Both the position numbers and the translations under genes were made by a program. From NCBI GenBank assembly GCA_032718475.1, contig JAUCBJ010006916.1:1-61892 (forward strand): a stretch of DNA of 61,892 bases, given 5' to 3'. The stretch comes from Nemertoderma westbladi (lineage: Eukaryota; Xenacoelomorpha; Nemertodermatida; Nemertodermatidae). Shown here one piece after another: positions 42,801 through 57,800 of this stretch. Positions within the stretch are counted from its first letter, which is position 1. Each line of letters opens with the position of its first letter. The notes under the pieces are model-generated. The model did not search any database, had not been told where the DNA came from, and saw nothing but the letters and a program-made list of their open reading frames with translations.

Positions 42801-45800
42801 GTTGTAAGAATAGTTACAGTACAGTAGAGTAGTAACAATAGATACAATATAGTAGGGAGTGTTACAGTTGTAAGAATAGTTACAGTACAGTAGATTAGTA
42901 ACAATAGATACAATATAGTAGGGGGTGTTACAGTTGTAAGAATAGTTACAGAAAAGTGGAGTAGTAAGAATAGATACAGTACAGTTGAGCAGTAAGAATA
43001 GATACAGTACAGTTGAGTAGTAAGAATAGATACAGTACAGTGGAGTAGTAAGAATAGATACAGTACAGTGGAGTAGTAACAATAGATACAATATAGTAGG
43101 GAGTGTTACAGTTGTAAGAATAGTTACAGTACAGTAGAGTAGTAACAATAGATACAATATAGTAGGGAGTGTTACAGTTGTAAGAATAGTTACAGTACAG
43201 TAGAGTAGTAACAATAGATACAATATAGTAGGGAGTGTTACAGTTGTAAGAATAGTTACAGTACAGTAGATTAGTAACAATAGATACAATATAGTAGGGA
43301 GTGTTACAGTTGTAAGAATAGTTACAGTACAGTAGAGTAGTAACAATAGATACAATATAGTAGGGGGTGTTACAGTTGTAAGAATAGTTACAGTACAGTG
43401 GAGTTGTAAGAATAGATACAGTACAGTGGAGTTGTAAGAATAGATACAATATAGTAGGGGGTGTTACAGTTGTAAGAATAGTTACAGAAAAGTGGAGTAG
43501 TAAGAATAGATACAGTACAGTGGAGTTGTAAGAATAGATACAATATAGTAGGGGGTGTTACAGTTGTAAGAATAGTTACAGAAAAGTGGAGTAGTAAGAA
43601 TAGATACAGTACAGTGGGGTTGTAAGAATAGATACAATATAGTAGGGGGTGTTACAGTTGTAAGAATAGTTACAGTACAGTAGAGTAGTAACAATAGATA
43701 CAATATAGTAGGGAGTGTTACAGTTGTAAGAATAGTTACAGTACAGTGGAGTTGTAAGAATAGATACAGTACAGTGGAGTTGTAAGAATAGATACAATAT
43801 AGTAGGGGGTGTTACAGTTGTAAGAATAGTTACAGAAAAGTGGAGTAGTAAGAATAGATACAGTACAGTGGAGTAGTAACAATAGATACAATATAGTAGG
43901 GGGTGTTACAGTTGTAAGAATAGTTACAGAAAAGTGGAGTTGTAAGAATAGATACAGTACAGTGGAGTTGTAAGAATAGATACAATATAGTAGGGGGTGT
44001 TACAGTTGTAAGAATAGTTACAGAAAAGTGGAGTTGTAAGAATAGATACAGTACAGTGGAGTTGTAAGAATAGATACAATATAGTAGGGGGTGTTACAGT
44101 TGTAAGAATAGTTACAGAAAAGTGGAGTAGTAAGAATAGATACAGTACAGTTGAGCAGTAAGAATAGATACAGTACAGTGGAGTAGTAAGAATAGATACA
44201 GTACAGTGGAGTAGTAACAATAGATACAATATAGTAGGGGGTGTTACAGTTGTAAGAATAGATACAGTACAGTAGAGTAGTAACAATAGATACAATATAG
44301 TAGGGGGTGTTACAGTTGTAAGAATAGTTACAGTACAGTGGAGTTGTAAGAATAGATACAATATAGTAGGGGGTGTTACAGTTGTAAGAATAGTTACAGA
44401 AAAGTGGAGTTGTAAGAATAGATACAGTACAGTGGAGTTGTAAGAATAGATACAATATAGTAGGGGGTGTTACAGTTGTAAGAATAGTTACAGAAAAGTG
44501 GAGTTGTAAGAATAGATACAGTACAGTGGAGTTGTAAGAATAGATACAATATAGTAGGGGGTGTTACAGTTGTAAGAATAGTTACAGAAAAGTGGAGTAG
44601 TAAGAATAGATACAGTACAGTGGAGTTGTAAGAATAGATACAATATAGTAGGGGGTGTTACAGTTGTAAGAATAGTTACAGAAAAGTGGAGTAGTAAGAA
44701 TAGTTACAGTACAGTGGAGTTGTAAGAATAGATACAGTACAGTAGAGTAGTAACAATAGATACAATATAGTAGGGGGTGTTACAGTTGTAAGAATAGTTA
44801 CAGTACAGTGGAGTAGTAAGAATAGATACAGTACAGTTGAGCAGTAAGAATAGATACAGAAAAGTGGAGTAGTAAGAATAGATACAGTACAGTGGAGTTG
44901 TAAGAATAGATACAGTACAGTTGAGCAGTAAGAATAGATACAGTACAGTTGAGCAGTAAGAATAGATACAGTACAGTTGAGCAGTAAGAATAGATACAGA
45001 AAAGTGGAGTAGTAAGAATAGATACAGTACAGTTGAGCAGTAAGAATAGATACAGTACAGTTGAGCAGTAAGAATAGACACAGTACAGTGGAGTAGTAAG
45101 AATAGATACAATATAGTAGGGAGTGTTACAGTTGTAAGAATAGTTACAGTACAGTAGAGTAGTAACAATAGATACAATATAGTAGGGAGTGTTACAGTTG
45201 TAAGAATAGTTACAGTACAGTAGAGTAGTAACAATAGATACAATATAGTAGGGGGTGTTACAGTTGTAAGAATAGTTACAGAAAAGTGGAGTAGTAAGAA
45301 TAGATACAGTACAGTTGAGCAGTAAGAATAGATACAGTACAGTTGAGTAGTAAGAATAGATACAGTACAGTGGAGTAGTAACAATAGATACAATATAGTA
45401 GGGAGTGTTACAGTTGTAAGAATATTTACAGTACAGTAGAGTAGTAACAATAGATACAATATAGTAGGGAGTGTTACAGTTGTAAGAATAGTTACAGTAC
45501 AGTAGAGTAGTAACAATAGATACAATATAGTAGGGGGTGTTACAGTTGTAAGAATAGTTACAGAAAAGTGGAGTAGTAAGAATAGATACAGTACAGTTGA
45601 GCAGTAAGAATAGATACAGTACAGTTGAGTAGTAAGAATAGATACAGTACAGTTGAGTAGTAAGAATAGATACAGTACAGTGGAGTAGTAAGAATAGATA
45701 CAGTACAGTGGAGTAGTAAGAATAGATACAGTACAGTTGAGCAGTAAGAATAGACACAGTACAGTGGAGTAGTAAGAATAGATACAATATAGTAGGGAGT

Positions 45801-48800
45801 GTTACAGTTGTAAGAATAGTTACAGTACAGTAGAGTAGTAACAATAGATACAATATAGTAGGGAGTGTTACAGTTGTAAGAATAGTTACAGTACAGTAGA
45901 GTAGTAACAATAGATACAATATAGTAGGGGGTGTTACAGTTGTAAGAATAGTTACAGAAAAGTGGAGTAGTAAGAATAGATACAGTACAGTTGAGCAGTA
46001 AGAATAGATACAGTACAGTTGAGTAGTAAGAATAGATACAGTACAGTGGAGTAGTAACAATAGATACAATATAGTAGGGAGTGTTACAGTTGTAAGAATA
46101 GTTACAGTACAGTAGAGTAGTAACAATAGATACAATATAGTAGGGAGTGTTACAGTTGTAAGAATAGTTACAGTACAGTAGAGTAGTAACAATAGATACA
46201 ATATAGTAGGGAGTGTTACAGTTGTAAGAATAGTTACAGTACAGTAGAGTAGTAACAATAGATACAATATAGTAGGGGGTGTTACAGTTGTAAGAATAGT
46301 TACAGAAAAGTGGAGTAGTAAGAATAGATACAGTACAGTTGAGCAGTAAGAATAGATACAGTACAGTTGAGTAGTAAGAATAGATACAGTACAGTGGAGT
46401 AGTAAGAATAGATACAGTACAGTGGAGTAGTAAGAATAGATACAGTACAGTGGAGTTGTAAGAATAGATACAGTACAGTGGAGTAGTAAGAATAGTTACA
46501 GTACAGTAGAGTAGTAACAATAGATACAATATAGTAGGGGGTGTTACAGTTGTAAGAATAGTTACAGAAAAGTGGAGTAGTAAGAATAGATACAGTACAG
46601 TTGAGCAGTAAGAATAGATACAGTACAGTTGAGTAGTAAGAATAGATACAGTACAGTGGAGTAGTAAGAATAGATACAGTACAGTGGAGTAGTAACAATA
46701 GATACAATATAGTAGGGAGTGTTACAGTTGTAAGAATAGTTACAGTACAGTAGAGTAGTAACAATAGATACAATATAGTAGGGAGTGTTACAGTTGTAAG
46801 AATAGTTACAGTACAGTAGAGTAGTAACAATAGATACAATATAGTAGGGAGTGTTACAGTTGTAAGAATAGTTACAGTACAGTAGATTAGTAACAATAGA
46901 TACAATATAGTAGGGAGTGTTACAGTTGTAAGAATAGTTACAGTACAGTAGAGTAGTAACAATAGATACAATATAGTAGGGGGTGTTACAGTTGTAAGAA
47001 TAGTTACAGTACAGTGGAGTTGTAAGAATAGATACAGTACAGTGGAGTTGTAAGAATAGATACAATATAGTAGGGGGTGTTACAGTTGTAAGAATAGTTA
47101 CAGAAAAGTGGAGTAGTAAGAATAGATACAGTACAGTGGAGTTGTAAGAATAGATACAATATAGTAGGGGGTGTTACAGTTGTAAGAATAGTTACAGAAA
47201 AGTGGAGTAGTAAGAATAGATACAGTACAGTGGGGTTGTAAGAATAGATACAATATAGTAGGGGGTGTTACAGTTGTAAGAATAGTTACAGTACAGTAGA
47301 GTAGTAACAATAGATACAATATAGTAGGGGGTGTTACAGTTGTAAGAATAGTTACAGAAAAGTGGAGTTGTAAGAATAGATACAGTACAGTGGAGTTGTA
47401 AGAATAGATACAATATAGTAGGGGGTGTTACAGTTGTAAGAATAGTTACAGTACAGTAGAGTAGTAACAATAGATACAATATAGTAGGGGGTGTTACAGT
47501 TGTAAGAATAGTTACAGAAAAGTGGAGTAGTAAGAATAGATACAGTACAGTGGAGTTGTAAGAATAGATACAATATAGTAGGGGGTGTTACAGTTGTAAG
47601 AATAGTTACAGAAAAGTGGAGTAGTAAGAATAGATACAGTACAGTTGAGCAGTAAGAATAGATACAGTACAGTGGAGTAGTAAGAATAGATACAGTACAG
47701 TGGAGTAGTAACAATAGATACAATATAGTAGGGGGTGTTACAGTTGTAAGAATAGATACAGTACAGTAGAGTAGTAACAATAGATACAATATAGTAGGGG
47801 GTGTTACAGTTGTAAGAATAGTTACAGTACAGTGGAGTTGTAAGAATAGATACAATATAGTAGGGGGTGTTACAGTTGTAAGAATAGTTACAGAAAAGTG
47901 GAGTTGTAAGAATAGATACAGTACAGTGGAGTTGTAAGAATAGATACAATATAGTAGGGGGTGTTACAGTTGTAAGAATAGTTACAGAAAAGTGGAGTTG
48001 TAAGAATAGATACAGTACAGTGGAGTTGTAAGAATAGATACAATATAGTAGGGGGTGTTACAGTTGTAAGAATAGTTACAGAAAAGTGGAGTAGTAAGAA
48101 TAGATACAGTACAGTGGAGTTGTAAGAATAGATACAATATAGTAGGGGGTGTTACAGTTGTAAGAATAGTTACAGAAAAGTGGAGTAGTAAGAATAGTTA
48201 CAGTACAGTGGAGTTGTAAGAATAGATACAGTACAGTAGAGTAGTAACAATAGATACAATATAGTAGGGGGTGTTACAGTTGTAAGAATAGTTACAGTAC
48301 AGTGGAGTAGTAAGAATAGATACAGTACAGTTGAGCAGTAAGAATAGATACAGAAAAGTGGAGTAGTAAGAATAGATACAGTACAGTGGAGTTGTAAGAA
48401 TAGATACAGTACAGTTGAGCAGTAAGAATAGATACAGTACAGTTGAGCAGTAAGAATAGATACAGTACAGTTGAGTAGTAAGAATAGATACAGAAAAGTG
48501 GAGTAGTAAGAATAGATACAGTACAGTGGAGTTGTAAGAATAGATACAGTACAGTGGAGTTGTAAGAATAGATACAGTACAGTTGAGCAGTAAGAATAGA
48601 TACAGTACAGTTGAGCAGTAAGAATAAATACAGTACAGTTGAGCAGTAAGAATAGATACAGTACAGTTGAGCAGTAAGAATAGATACAGTACAGTGGAGT
48701 AGTAAGAATAGATACAGTACAGTGGAGTAGTAAGAATAGATACAGTACAGTGGAGTAGTAAGAATAGATACAGTACAGTGGAGTAGTAAGAATAGATACA

Positions 48801-51800
48801 GTACAGTGGAGTAGTAAGAATAGATACAGTACAGTGGAGTAGTAAGAATAGATACAGTACAGTGGAGTAGTAAGAATAGATACAGTACAGTGGAGTAGTA
48901 AGAATAGATACAGTACAGTGGAGTAGTAAGAATAGATACAGTACAGTGGAGTTGTAAGAATAGATACAGTACAGTGGAGTAGTAAGAATAGATACAGTAC
49001 AGTGGAGTAGTAAGAATAGATACAGTACAGTGGAGTAGTAAGAATAGATACAGTACAGTTGAGCAGTAAGAATAGATACAGTACAGTTGAGCAGTAAGAA
49101 TAGATACAGAAAAGTGGAGTAGTAAGAATAGATACAGTACAGTGGAGTTGTAAGAATAGATACAGTACAGTGGAGTTGTAAGAATAGATACAGTACAGTG
49201 GAGTTGTAAGAATAGATACAGTACAGTGGAGTAGTAAGAATAGATACAGTACAGTGGAGTAGTAAGAATAGATACAGTACAGTGGAGTACTAAGAATAGA
49301 TACAGTACAGTTGAGCAGTAAGAATAGATACAGTACAGTTGAGCAGTAAGAATAGATACAGTACAGTTGAGCAGTAAGAATAGATACAGTACAGTGGAGT
49401 AGTAAGAATAGATACAGTACAGTGGAGTAGTAAGAATAGATACAGTACAGTGGAGTAGTAAGAATAGATACAGTACAGTGGAGTAGTAAGAATAGATACA
49501 GTACAGTGGAGTAGTAAGAATAGATACAGTACAGTGGAGTAGTAAGAATAGATACAGTACAGTGGAGTAGTAAGAATAGATACAGTACAGTGGAGTAGTA
49601 AGAATAGATACAGTACAGTGGAGTAGTAAGAATAGATACAGTACAGTGGAGTTGTAAGAATAGATACAGTACAGTGGAGTAGTAAGAATAGATACAGTAC
49701 AGTGGAGTAGTAAGAATAGATACAGTACAGTGGAGTAGTAAGAATAGATACAGTACAGTTGAGCAGTAAGAATAGATACAGTACAGTTGAGCAGTAAGAA
49801 TAGATACAGAAAAGTGGAGTAGTAAGAATAGATACAGTACAGTGGAGTTGTAAGAATAGATACAGTACAGTGGAGTTGTAAGAATAGATACAGTACAGTG
49901 GAGTTGTAAGAATAGATACAGTACAGTGGAGTAGTAAGAATAGATACAGTACAGTGGAGTTGTAAGAATAGATACAGTACAGTGGAGTAGTAAGAATAGA
50001 TACAGTACAGTGGAGTAGTAAGAATAGATACAGTACAGTGGAGTAGTAAGAATAGATACAGTACAGTGGAGTTGTAAGAATAGATACAGTACAGTGGAGT
50101 TGTAAGAATAGATACAGTACAGTGGAGTTGTAAGAATAGATACAGTACAGTGGAGTAGTAAGAATAGATACAGTACAGTTGAGCAGTAAGAATAGATACA
50201 GTACAGTTGAGTAGTAAGAATAGATACAGTACAGTGGAGTAGTAAGAATAGATACAGTACAGTTGAGCAGTAAGAATAGATACAGTACAGTGGAGTAGTA
50301 AGAATAGATACAGTACAGTGGAGTAGTAAGAATAGATACAGTACAGTGGAGTGGTAAGAATAGATACAGTACAGTTGAGCAGTAAGAATAGATACAGTAC
50401 AGTGGAGTAGTAAGAATAGATACAGTACAGTGGAGTAGTAAGAATAGATACAGTACAGTTGAGCAGTAAGAATAGATACAGTACAGTGGAGTAGTAAGAA
50501 TAGATACAGTACAGTGGAGTTGTAAGAATAGATACAGTACAGTTGAGCAGTAAGAATAGATACAGTACAGTGGAGTAGTAAGAATAGATACAGTACAGTG
50601 GAGTAGTAAGAATAGATACAGTACAGTGGAGTAGTAAGAATAGATACAGTACAGTGGAGTAGTAAGAATAGATACAGTACAGTGGAGTAGTAAGAATAGA
50701 TACAGTACAGTGGAGTAGTAAGAATAGATACAGTACAGTGGAGTAGTAAGAATAGATACAGTACAGTGGAGTAGTAAGAATAGATACAGTACAGTGGAGT
50801 AGTAAGAATAGATACAGTACAGTGGAGTAGTAAGAATAGATACAGTACAGTGGAGTAGTAAGAATAGATACAGTACAGTGGAGTAGTAAGAATAGATACA
50901 GTACAGTGGAGTAGTAAGAATAGATACAGTACAGTGGAGTAGTAAGAATAGATACAGTACAGTGGAGTAGTAAGAATAGATACAGTACAGTGGAGTAGTA
51001 AGAATAGATACAGTACAGTGGAGTAGTAAGAATAGATACAGTACAGTGGAGTAGTAAGAATAGATACAGTACAGTGGAGTAGTAAGAATAGATACAGTAC
51101 AGTGGAGTAGTAAGAATAGATACAGTACAGTGGAGTAGTAAGAATAGATACAGTACAGTGGAGTAGTAAGAATAGATACAGTACAGTGGAGTAGTAAGAA
51201 TAGATACAGTACAGTGGAGTAGTAAGAATAGATACAGTACAGTGGAGTAGTAAGAATAGATACAGTACAGTGGAGTAGTAAGAATAGATACAGTACAGTG
51301 GAGTAGTAAGAATAGATACAGTACAGTGGAGTAGTAAGAATAGATACAGTACAGTGGAGTAGTAAGAATAGATACAGTACAGTGGAGTAGTAAGAATAGA
51401 TACAGTACAGTGGAGTAGTAAGAATAGATACAGTACAGTGGAGTAGTAAGAATAGATACAGTACAGTGGAGTAGTAAGAATAGATACAGTACAGTGGAGT
51501 AGTAAGAATAGATACAGTACAGTGGAGTAGTAAGAATAGATACAGTACAGTGGAGTAGTAAGAATAGATACAGTACAGTGGAGTAGTAAGAATAGATACA
51601 GTACAGTGGAGTAGTAAGAATAGATACAGTACAGTGGAGTAGTAAGAATAGATACAGTACAGTGGAGTAGTAAGAATAGATACAGTACAGTGGAGTAGTA
51701 AGAATAGATACAGTACAGTGGAGTAGTAAGAATAGATACAGTACAGTGGAGTAGTAAGAATAGATACAGTACAGTGGAGTAGTAAGAATAGATACAGTAC

Positions 51801-54800
51801 AGTGGAGTAGTAAGAATAGATACAGTACAGTGGAGTAGTAAGAATAGATACAGTACAGTGGAGTAGTAAGAATAGATACAGTACAGTGGAGTAGTAAGAA
51901 TAGATACAGTACAGTGGAGTAGTAAGAATAGATACAGTACAGTGGAGTAGTAAGAATAGATACAGTACAGTGGAGTAGTAAGAATAGATACAGTACAGTG
52001 GAGTAGTAAGAATAGATACAGTACAGTGGAGTAGTAAGAATAGATACAGTACAGTGGAGTAGTAAGAATAGATACAGTACAGTGGAGTAGTAAGAATAGA
52101 TACAGTACAGTGGAGTAGTAAGAATAGATACAGTACAGTGGAGTAGTAAGAATAGATACAGTACAGTGGAGTAGTAAGAATAGATACAGTACAGTGGAGT
52201 AGTAAGAATAGATACAGTACAGTGGAGTAGTAAGAATAGATACAGTACAGTGGAGTAGTAAGAATAGATACAGTACAGTGGAGTAGTAAGAATAGATACA
52301 GTACAGTGGAGTAGTAAGAATAGATACAGTACAGTGGAGTAGTAAGAATAGATACAGTACAGTGGAGTAGTAAGAATAGATACAGTACAGTGGAGTAGTA
52401 AGAATAGATACAGTACAGTGGAGTAGTAAGAATAGATACAGTACAGTGGAGTAGTAAGAATAGATACAGTACAGTGGAGTAGTAAGAATAGATACAGTAC
52501 AGTGGAGTAGTAAGAATAGATACAGTACAGTGGAGTAGTAAGAATAGATACAGTACAGTGGAGTAGTAAGAATAGATACAGTACAGTGGAGTAGTAAGAA
52601 TAGATACAGTACAGTGGAGTAGTAAGAATAGATACAGTACAGTGGAGTAGTAAGAATAGATACAGTACAGTGGAGTAGTAAGAATAGATACAGTACAGTG
52701 GAGTAGTAAGAATAGATACAGTACAGTGGAGTAGTAAGAATAGATACAGTACAGTGGAGTAGTAAGAATAGATACAGTACAGTGGAGTAGTAAGAATAGA
52801 TACAGTACAGTGGAGTAGTAAGAATAGATACAGTACAGTGGAGTAGTAAGAATAGATACAGTACAGTGGAGTAGTAAGAATAGATACAGTACAGTGGAGT
52901 AGTAAGAATAGATACAGTACAGTGGAGTAGTAAGAATAGATACAGTACAGTGGAGTAGTAAGAATAGATACAGTACAGTGGAGTAGTAAGAATAGATACA
53001 GTACAGTGGAGTAGTAAGAATAGATACAGTACAGTGGAGTAGTAAGAATAGATACAGTACAGTGGAGTAGTAAGAATAGATACAGTACAGTGGAGTAGTA
53101 AGAATAGATACAGTACAGTGGAGTAGTAAGAATAGATACAGTACAGTGGAGTAGTAAGAATAGATACAGTACAGTGGAGTAGTAAGAATAGATACAGTAC
53201 AGTGGAGTAGTAAGAATAGATACAGTACAGTGGAGTAGTAAGAATAGATACAGTACAGTGGAGTAGTAAGAATAGATACAGTACAGTGGAGTAGTAAGAA
53301 TAGATACAGTACAGTGGAGTAGTAAGAATAGATACAGTACAGTGGAGTAGTAAGAATAGATACAGTACAGTGGAGTAGTAAGAATAGATACAGTACAGTG
53401 GAGTAGTAAGAATAGATACAGTACAGTGGAGTAGTAAGAATAGATACAGTACAGTGGAGTAGTAAGAATAGATACAGTACAGTGGAGTAGTAAGAATAGA
53501 TACAGTACAGTGGAGTAGTAAGAATAGATACAGTACAGTGGAGTAGTAAGAATAGATACAGTACAGTGGAGTAGTAAGAATAGATACAGTACAGTGGAGT
53601 AGTAAGAATAGATACAGTACAGTGGAGTAGTAAGAATAGATACAGTACAGTGGAGTAGTAAGAATAGATACAGTACAGTGGAGTAGTAAGAATAGATACA
53701 GTACAGTGGAGTAGTAAGAATAGATACAGTACAGTGGAGTAGTAAGAATAGATACAGTACAGTGGAGTAGTAAGAATAGATACAGTACAGTGGAGTAGTA
53801 AGAATAGATACAGTACAGTGGAGTAGTAAGAATAGATACAGTACAGTGGAGTAGTAAGAATAGATACAGTACAGTGGAGTAGTAAGAATAGATACAGTAC
53901 AGTGGAGTAGTAAGAATAGATACAGTACAGTGGAGTAGTAAGAATAGATACAGTACAGTGGAGTAGTAAGAATAGATACAGTACAGTGGAGTAGTAAGAA
54001 TAGATACAGTACAGTGGAGTAGTAAGAATAGATACAGTACAGTGGAGTAGTAAGAATAGATACAGTACAGTGGAGTAGTAAGAATAGATACAGTACAGTG
54101 GAGTAGTAAGAATAGATACAGTACAGTGGAGTAGTAAGAATAGATACAGTACAGTGGAGTAGTAAGAATAGATACAGTACAGTGGAGTAGTAAGAATAGA
54201 TACAGTACAGTGGAGTAGTAAGAATAGATACAGTACAGTGGAGTAGTAAGAATAGATACAGTACAGTGGAGTAGTAAGAATAGATACAGTACAGTGGAGT
54301 AGTAAGAATAGATACAGTACAGTGGAGTAGTAAGAATAGATACAGTACAGTGGAGTAGTAAGAATAGATACAGTACAGTGGAGTAGTAAGAATAGATACA
54401 GTACAGTGGAGTAGTAAGAATAGATACAGTACAGTGGAGTAGTAAGAATAGATACAGTACAGTGGAGTAGTAAGAATAGATACAGTACAGTGGAGTAGTA
54501 AGAATAGATACAGTACAGTGGAGTAGTAAGAATAGATACAGTACAGTGGAGTAGTAAGAATAGATACAGTACAGTGGAGTAGTAAGAATAGATACAGTAC
54601 AGTGGAGTAGTAAGAATAGATACAGTACAGTGGAGTAGTAAGAATAGATACAGTACAGTGGAGTAGTAAGAATAGATACAGTACAGTGGAGTAGTAAGAA
54701 TAGATACAGTACAGTGGAGTAGTAAGAATAGATACAGTACAGTGGAGTAGTAAGAATAGATACAGTACAGTGGAGTAGTAAGAATAGATACAGTACAGTG

Positions 54801-57800
54801 GAGTAGTAAGAATAGATACAGTACAGTGGAGTAGTAAGAATAGATACAGTACAGTGGAGTAGTAAGAATAGATACAGTACAGTGGAGTAGTAAGAATAGA
54901 TACAGTACAGTGGAGTAGTAAGAATAGATACAGTACAGTGGAGTAGTAAGAATAGATACAGTACAGTGGAGTAGTAAGAATAGATACAGTACAGTGGAGT
55001 AGTAAGAATAGATACAGTACAGTGGAGTAGTAAGAATAGATACAGTACAGTGGAGTAGTAAGAATAGATACAGTACAGTGGAGTAGTAAGAATAGATACA
55101 GTACAGTGGAGTAGTAAGAATAGATACAGTACAGTGGAGTAGTAAGAATAGATACAGTACAGTGGAGTAGTAAGAATAGATACAGTACAGTGGAGTAGTA
55201 AGAATAGATACAGTACAGTGGAGTAGTAAGAATAGATACAGTACAGTGGAGTAGTAAGAATAGATACAGTACAGTGGAGTAGTAAGAATAGATACAGTAC
55301 AGTGGAGTAGTAAGAATAGATACAGTACAGTGGAGTAGTAAGAATAGATACAGTACAGTGGAGTAGTAAGAATAGATACAGTACAGTGGAGTAGTAAGAA
55401 TAGATACAGTACAGTGGAGTAGTAAGAATAGATACAGTACAGTGGAGTAGTAAGAATAGATACAGTACAGTGGAGTAGTAAGAATAGATACAGTACAGTG
55501 GAGTAGTAAGAATAGATACAGTACAGTGGAGTAGTAAGAATAGATACAGTACAGTGGAGTAGTAAGAATAGATACAGTACAGTGGAGTAGTAAGAATAGA
55601 TACAGTACAGTGGAGTAGTAAGAATAGATACAGTACAGTGGAGTAGTAAGAATAGATACAGTACAGTGGAGTAGTAAGAATAGATACAGTACAGTGGAGT
55701 AGTAAGAATAGATACAGTACAGTTGAGTAGTAAGAATAGATACAGTACAGTGGAGTAGTAAGAATAGATACAGTACAGTTGAGTAGTAAGAATAGATACA
55801 GTACAGTGGAGTAGTAAGAATAGATACAGTACAGTGGAGTAGTAAGAATAGATACAGTACAGTTGAGTAGTAAGAATAGATACAGTACAGTGGAGTAGTA
55901 AGAATAGATACAGTACAGTGGAGTAGTAAGAATAGATACAGTACAGTGGAGTAGTAAGAATAGATACAGTACAGTGGAGTAGTAAGAATAGATACAGTAC
56001 AGTGGAGTAGTAAGAATAGATACAGTACAGTGGAGTAGTAAGAATAGATACAGTACAGTGGAGTAGTAAGAATAGATACAGTACAGTGGAGTAGTAAGAA
56101 TAGATACAGTACAGTGGAGTAGTAAGAATAGATACAGTACAGTGGAGTAGTAAGAATAGATACAGTACAGTGGAGTAGTAAGAATAGATACAGTACAGTG
56201 GAGTAGTAAGAATAGATACAGTACAGTGGAGTAGTAAGAATAGATACAGTACAGTGGAGTAGTAAGAATAGATACAGTACAGTGGAGTAGTAAGAATAGA
56301 TACAGTACAGTGGAGTAGTAAGAATAGATACAGTACAGTGGAGTAGTAAGAATAGATACAGTACAGTGGAGTAGTAAGAATAGATACAGTACAGTGGAGT
56401 AGTAAGAATAGATACAGTACAGTGGAGTAGTAAGAATAGATACAGTACAGTGGAGTAGTAAGAATAGATACAGTACAGTGGAGTAGTAAGAATAGATACA
56501 GTACAGTGGAGTAGTAAGAATAGATACAGTACAGTGGAGTAGTAAGAATAGATACAGTACAGTTGAGTAGTAAGAATAGATACAGTACAGTGGAGTAGTA
56601 AGAATAGATACAGTACAGTGGAGTAGTAAGAATAGATACAGTACAGTGGAGTAGTAAGAATAGATACAGTACAGTGGAGTAGTAAGAATAGATACAGTAC
56701 AGTGGAGTAGTAAGAATAGATACAGTACAGTGGAGTAGTAAGAATAGATACAGTACAGTGGAGTAGTAAGAATAGATACAGTACAGTGGAGTAGTAAGAA
56801 TAGATACAGTACAGTGGAGTAGTAAGAATAGATACAGTACAGTTGAGTAGTAAGAATAGATACAGTACAGTTGAGCAGTAAGAATAGATACAGTACAGTG
56901 GAGTAGTAAGAATAGATACAGTACAGTTGAGTAGTAAGAATAGATACAGTACAGTGGAGTAGTAAGAATAGATACAGTACAGTGGAGTAGTAAGAATAGA
57001 TACAGTACAGTGGAGTAGTAAGAATAGATACAGTACAGTTGAGCAGTAAGAATAGATACAGTACAGTGGAGTAGTAAGAATAGATACAGTACAGTGGAGT
57101 AGTAAGAATAGATACAGTACAGTGGAGTAGTAAGAATAGATACAGTACAGTGGAGTAGTAAGAATAGATACAGTACAGTGGAGTAGTAAGAATAGATACA
57201 GTACAGTTGAGCAGTAAGAATAGATACAGTACAGTGGAGTAGTAAGAATAGATACAGTACAGTGGAGTAGTAAGAATAGATACAGTACAGTGGAGTAGTA
57301 AGAATAGATACAGTACAGTGGAGTAGTAAGAATAGATACAGTACAGTGGAGTAGTAAGAATAGATACAGTACAGTTGAGTAGTAAGAATAGATACAGTAC
57401 AGTGGAGTAGTAAGAATAGATACAGTACAGTGGAGTAGTAAGAATAGATACAGTACAGTGGAGTAGTAAGAATAGATACAGTACAGTGGAGTAGTAAGAA
57501 TAGATACAGTACAGTGGAGTAGTAAGAATAGATACAGTACAGTGGAGTAGTAAGAATAGATACAGTACAGTGGAGTAGTAAGAATAGATACAGTACAGTG
57601 GAGTAGTAAGAATAGATACAGTACAGTGGAGTAGTAAGAATAGATACAGTACAGTGGAGTAGTAAGAATAGATACAGTACAGTGGAGTAGTAAGAATAGA
57701 TACAGTACAGTGGAGTAGTAAGAATAGATACAGTACAGTGGAGTAGTAAGAATAGATACAGTACAGTGGAGTAGTAAGAATAGATACAGTACAGTGGAGT

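Noticed and set aside
39914-47949. Many long minus-strand reading frames (up to 489 codons) of Leu/Tyr/Thr-rich repeats
   Set aside because: They follow purely from a 28/66-bp satellite without stops on that strand; all three frames read the same motifs in turn, and there is no start context or domain.
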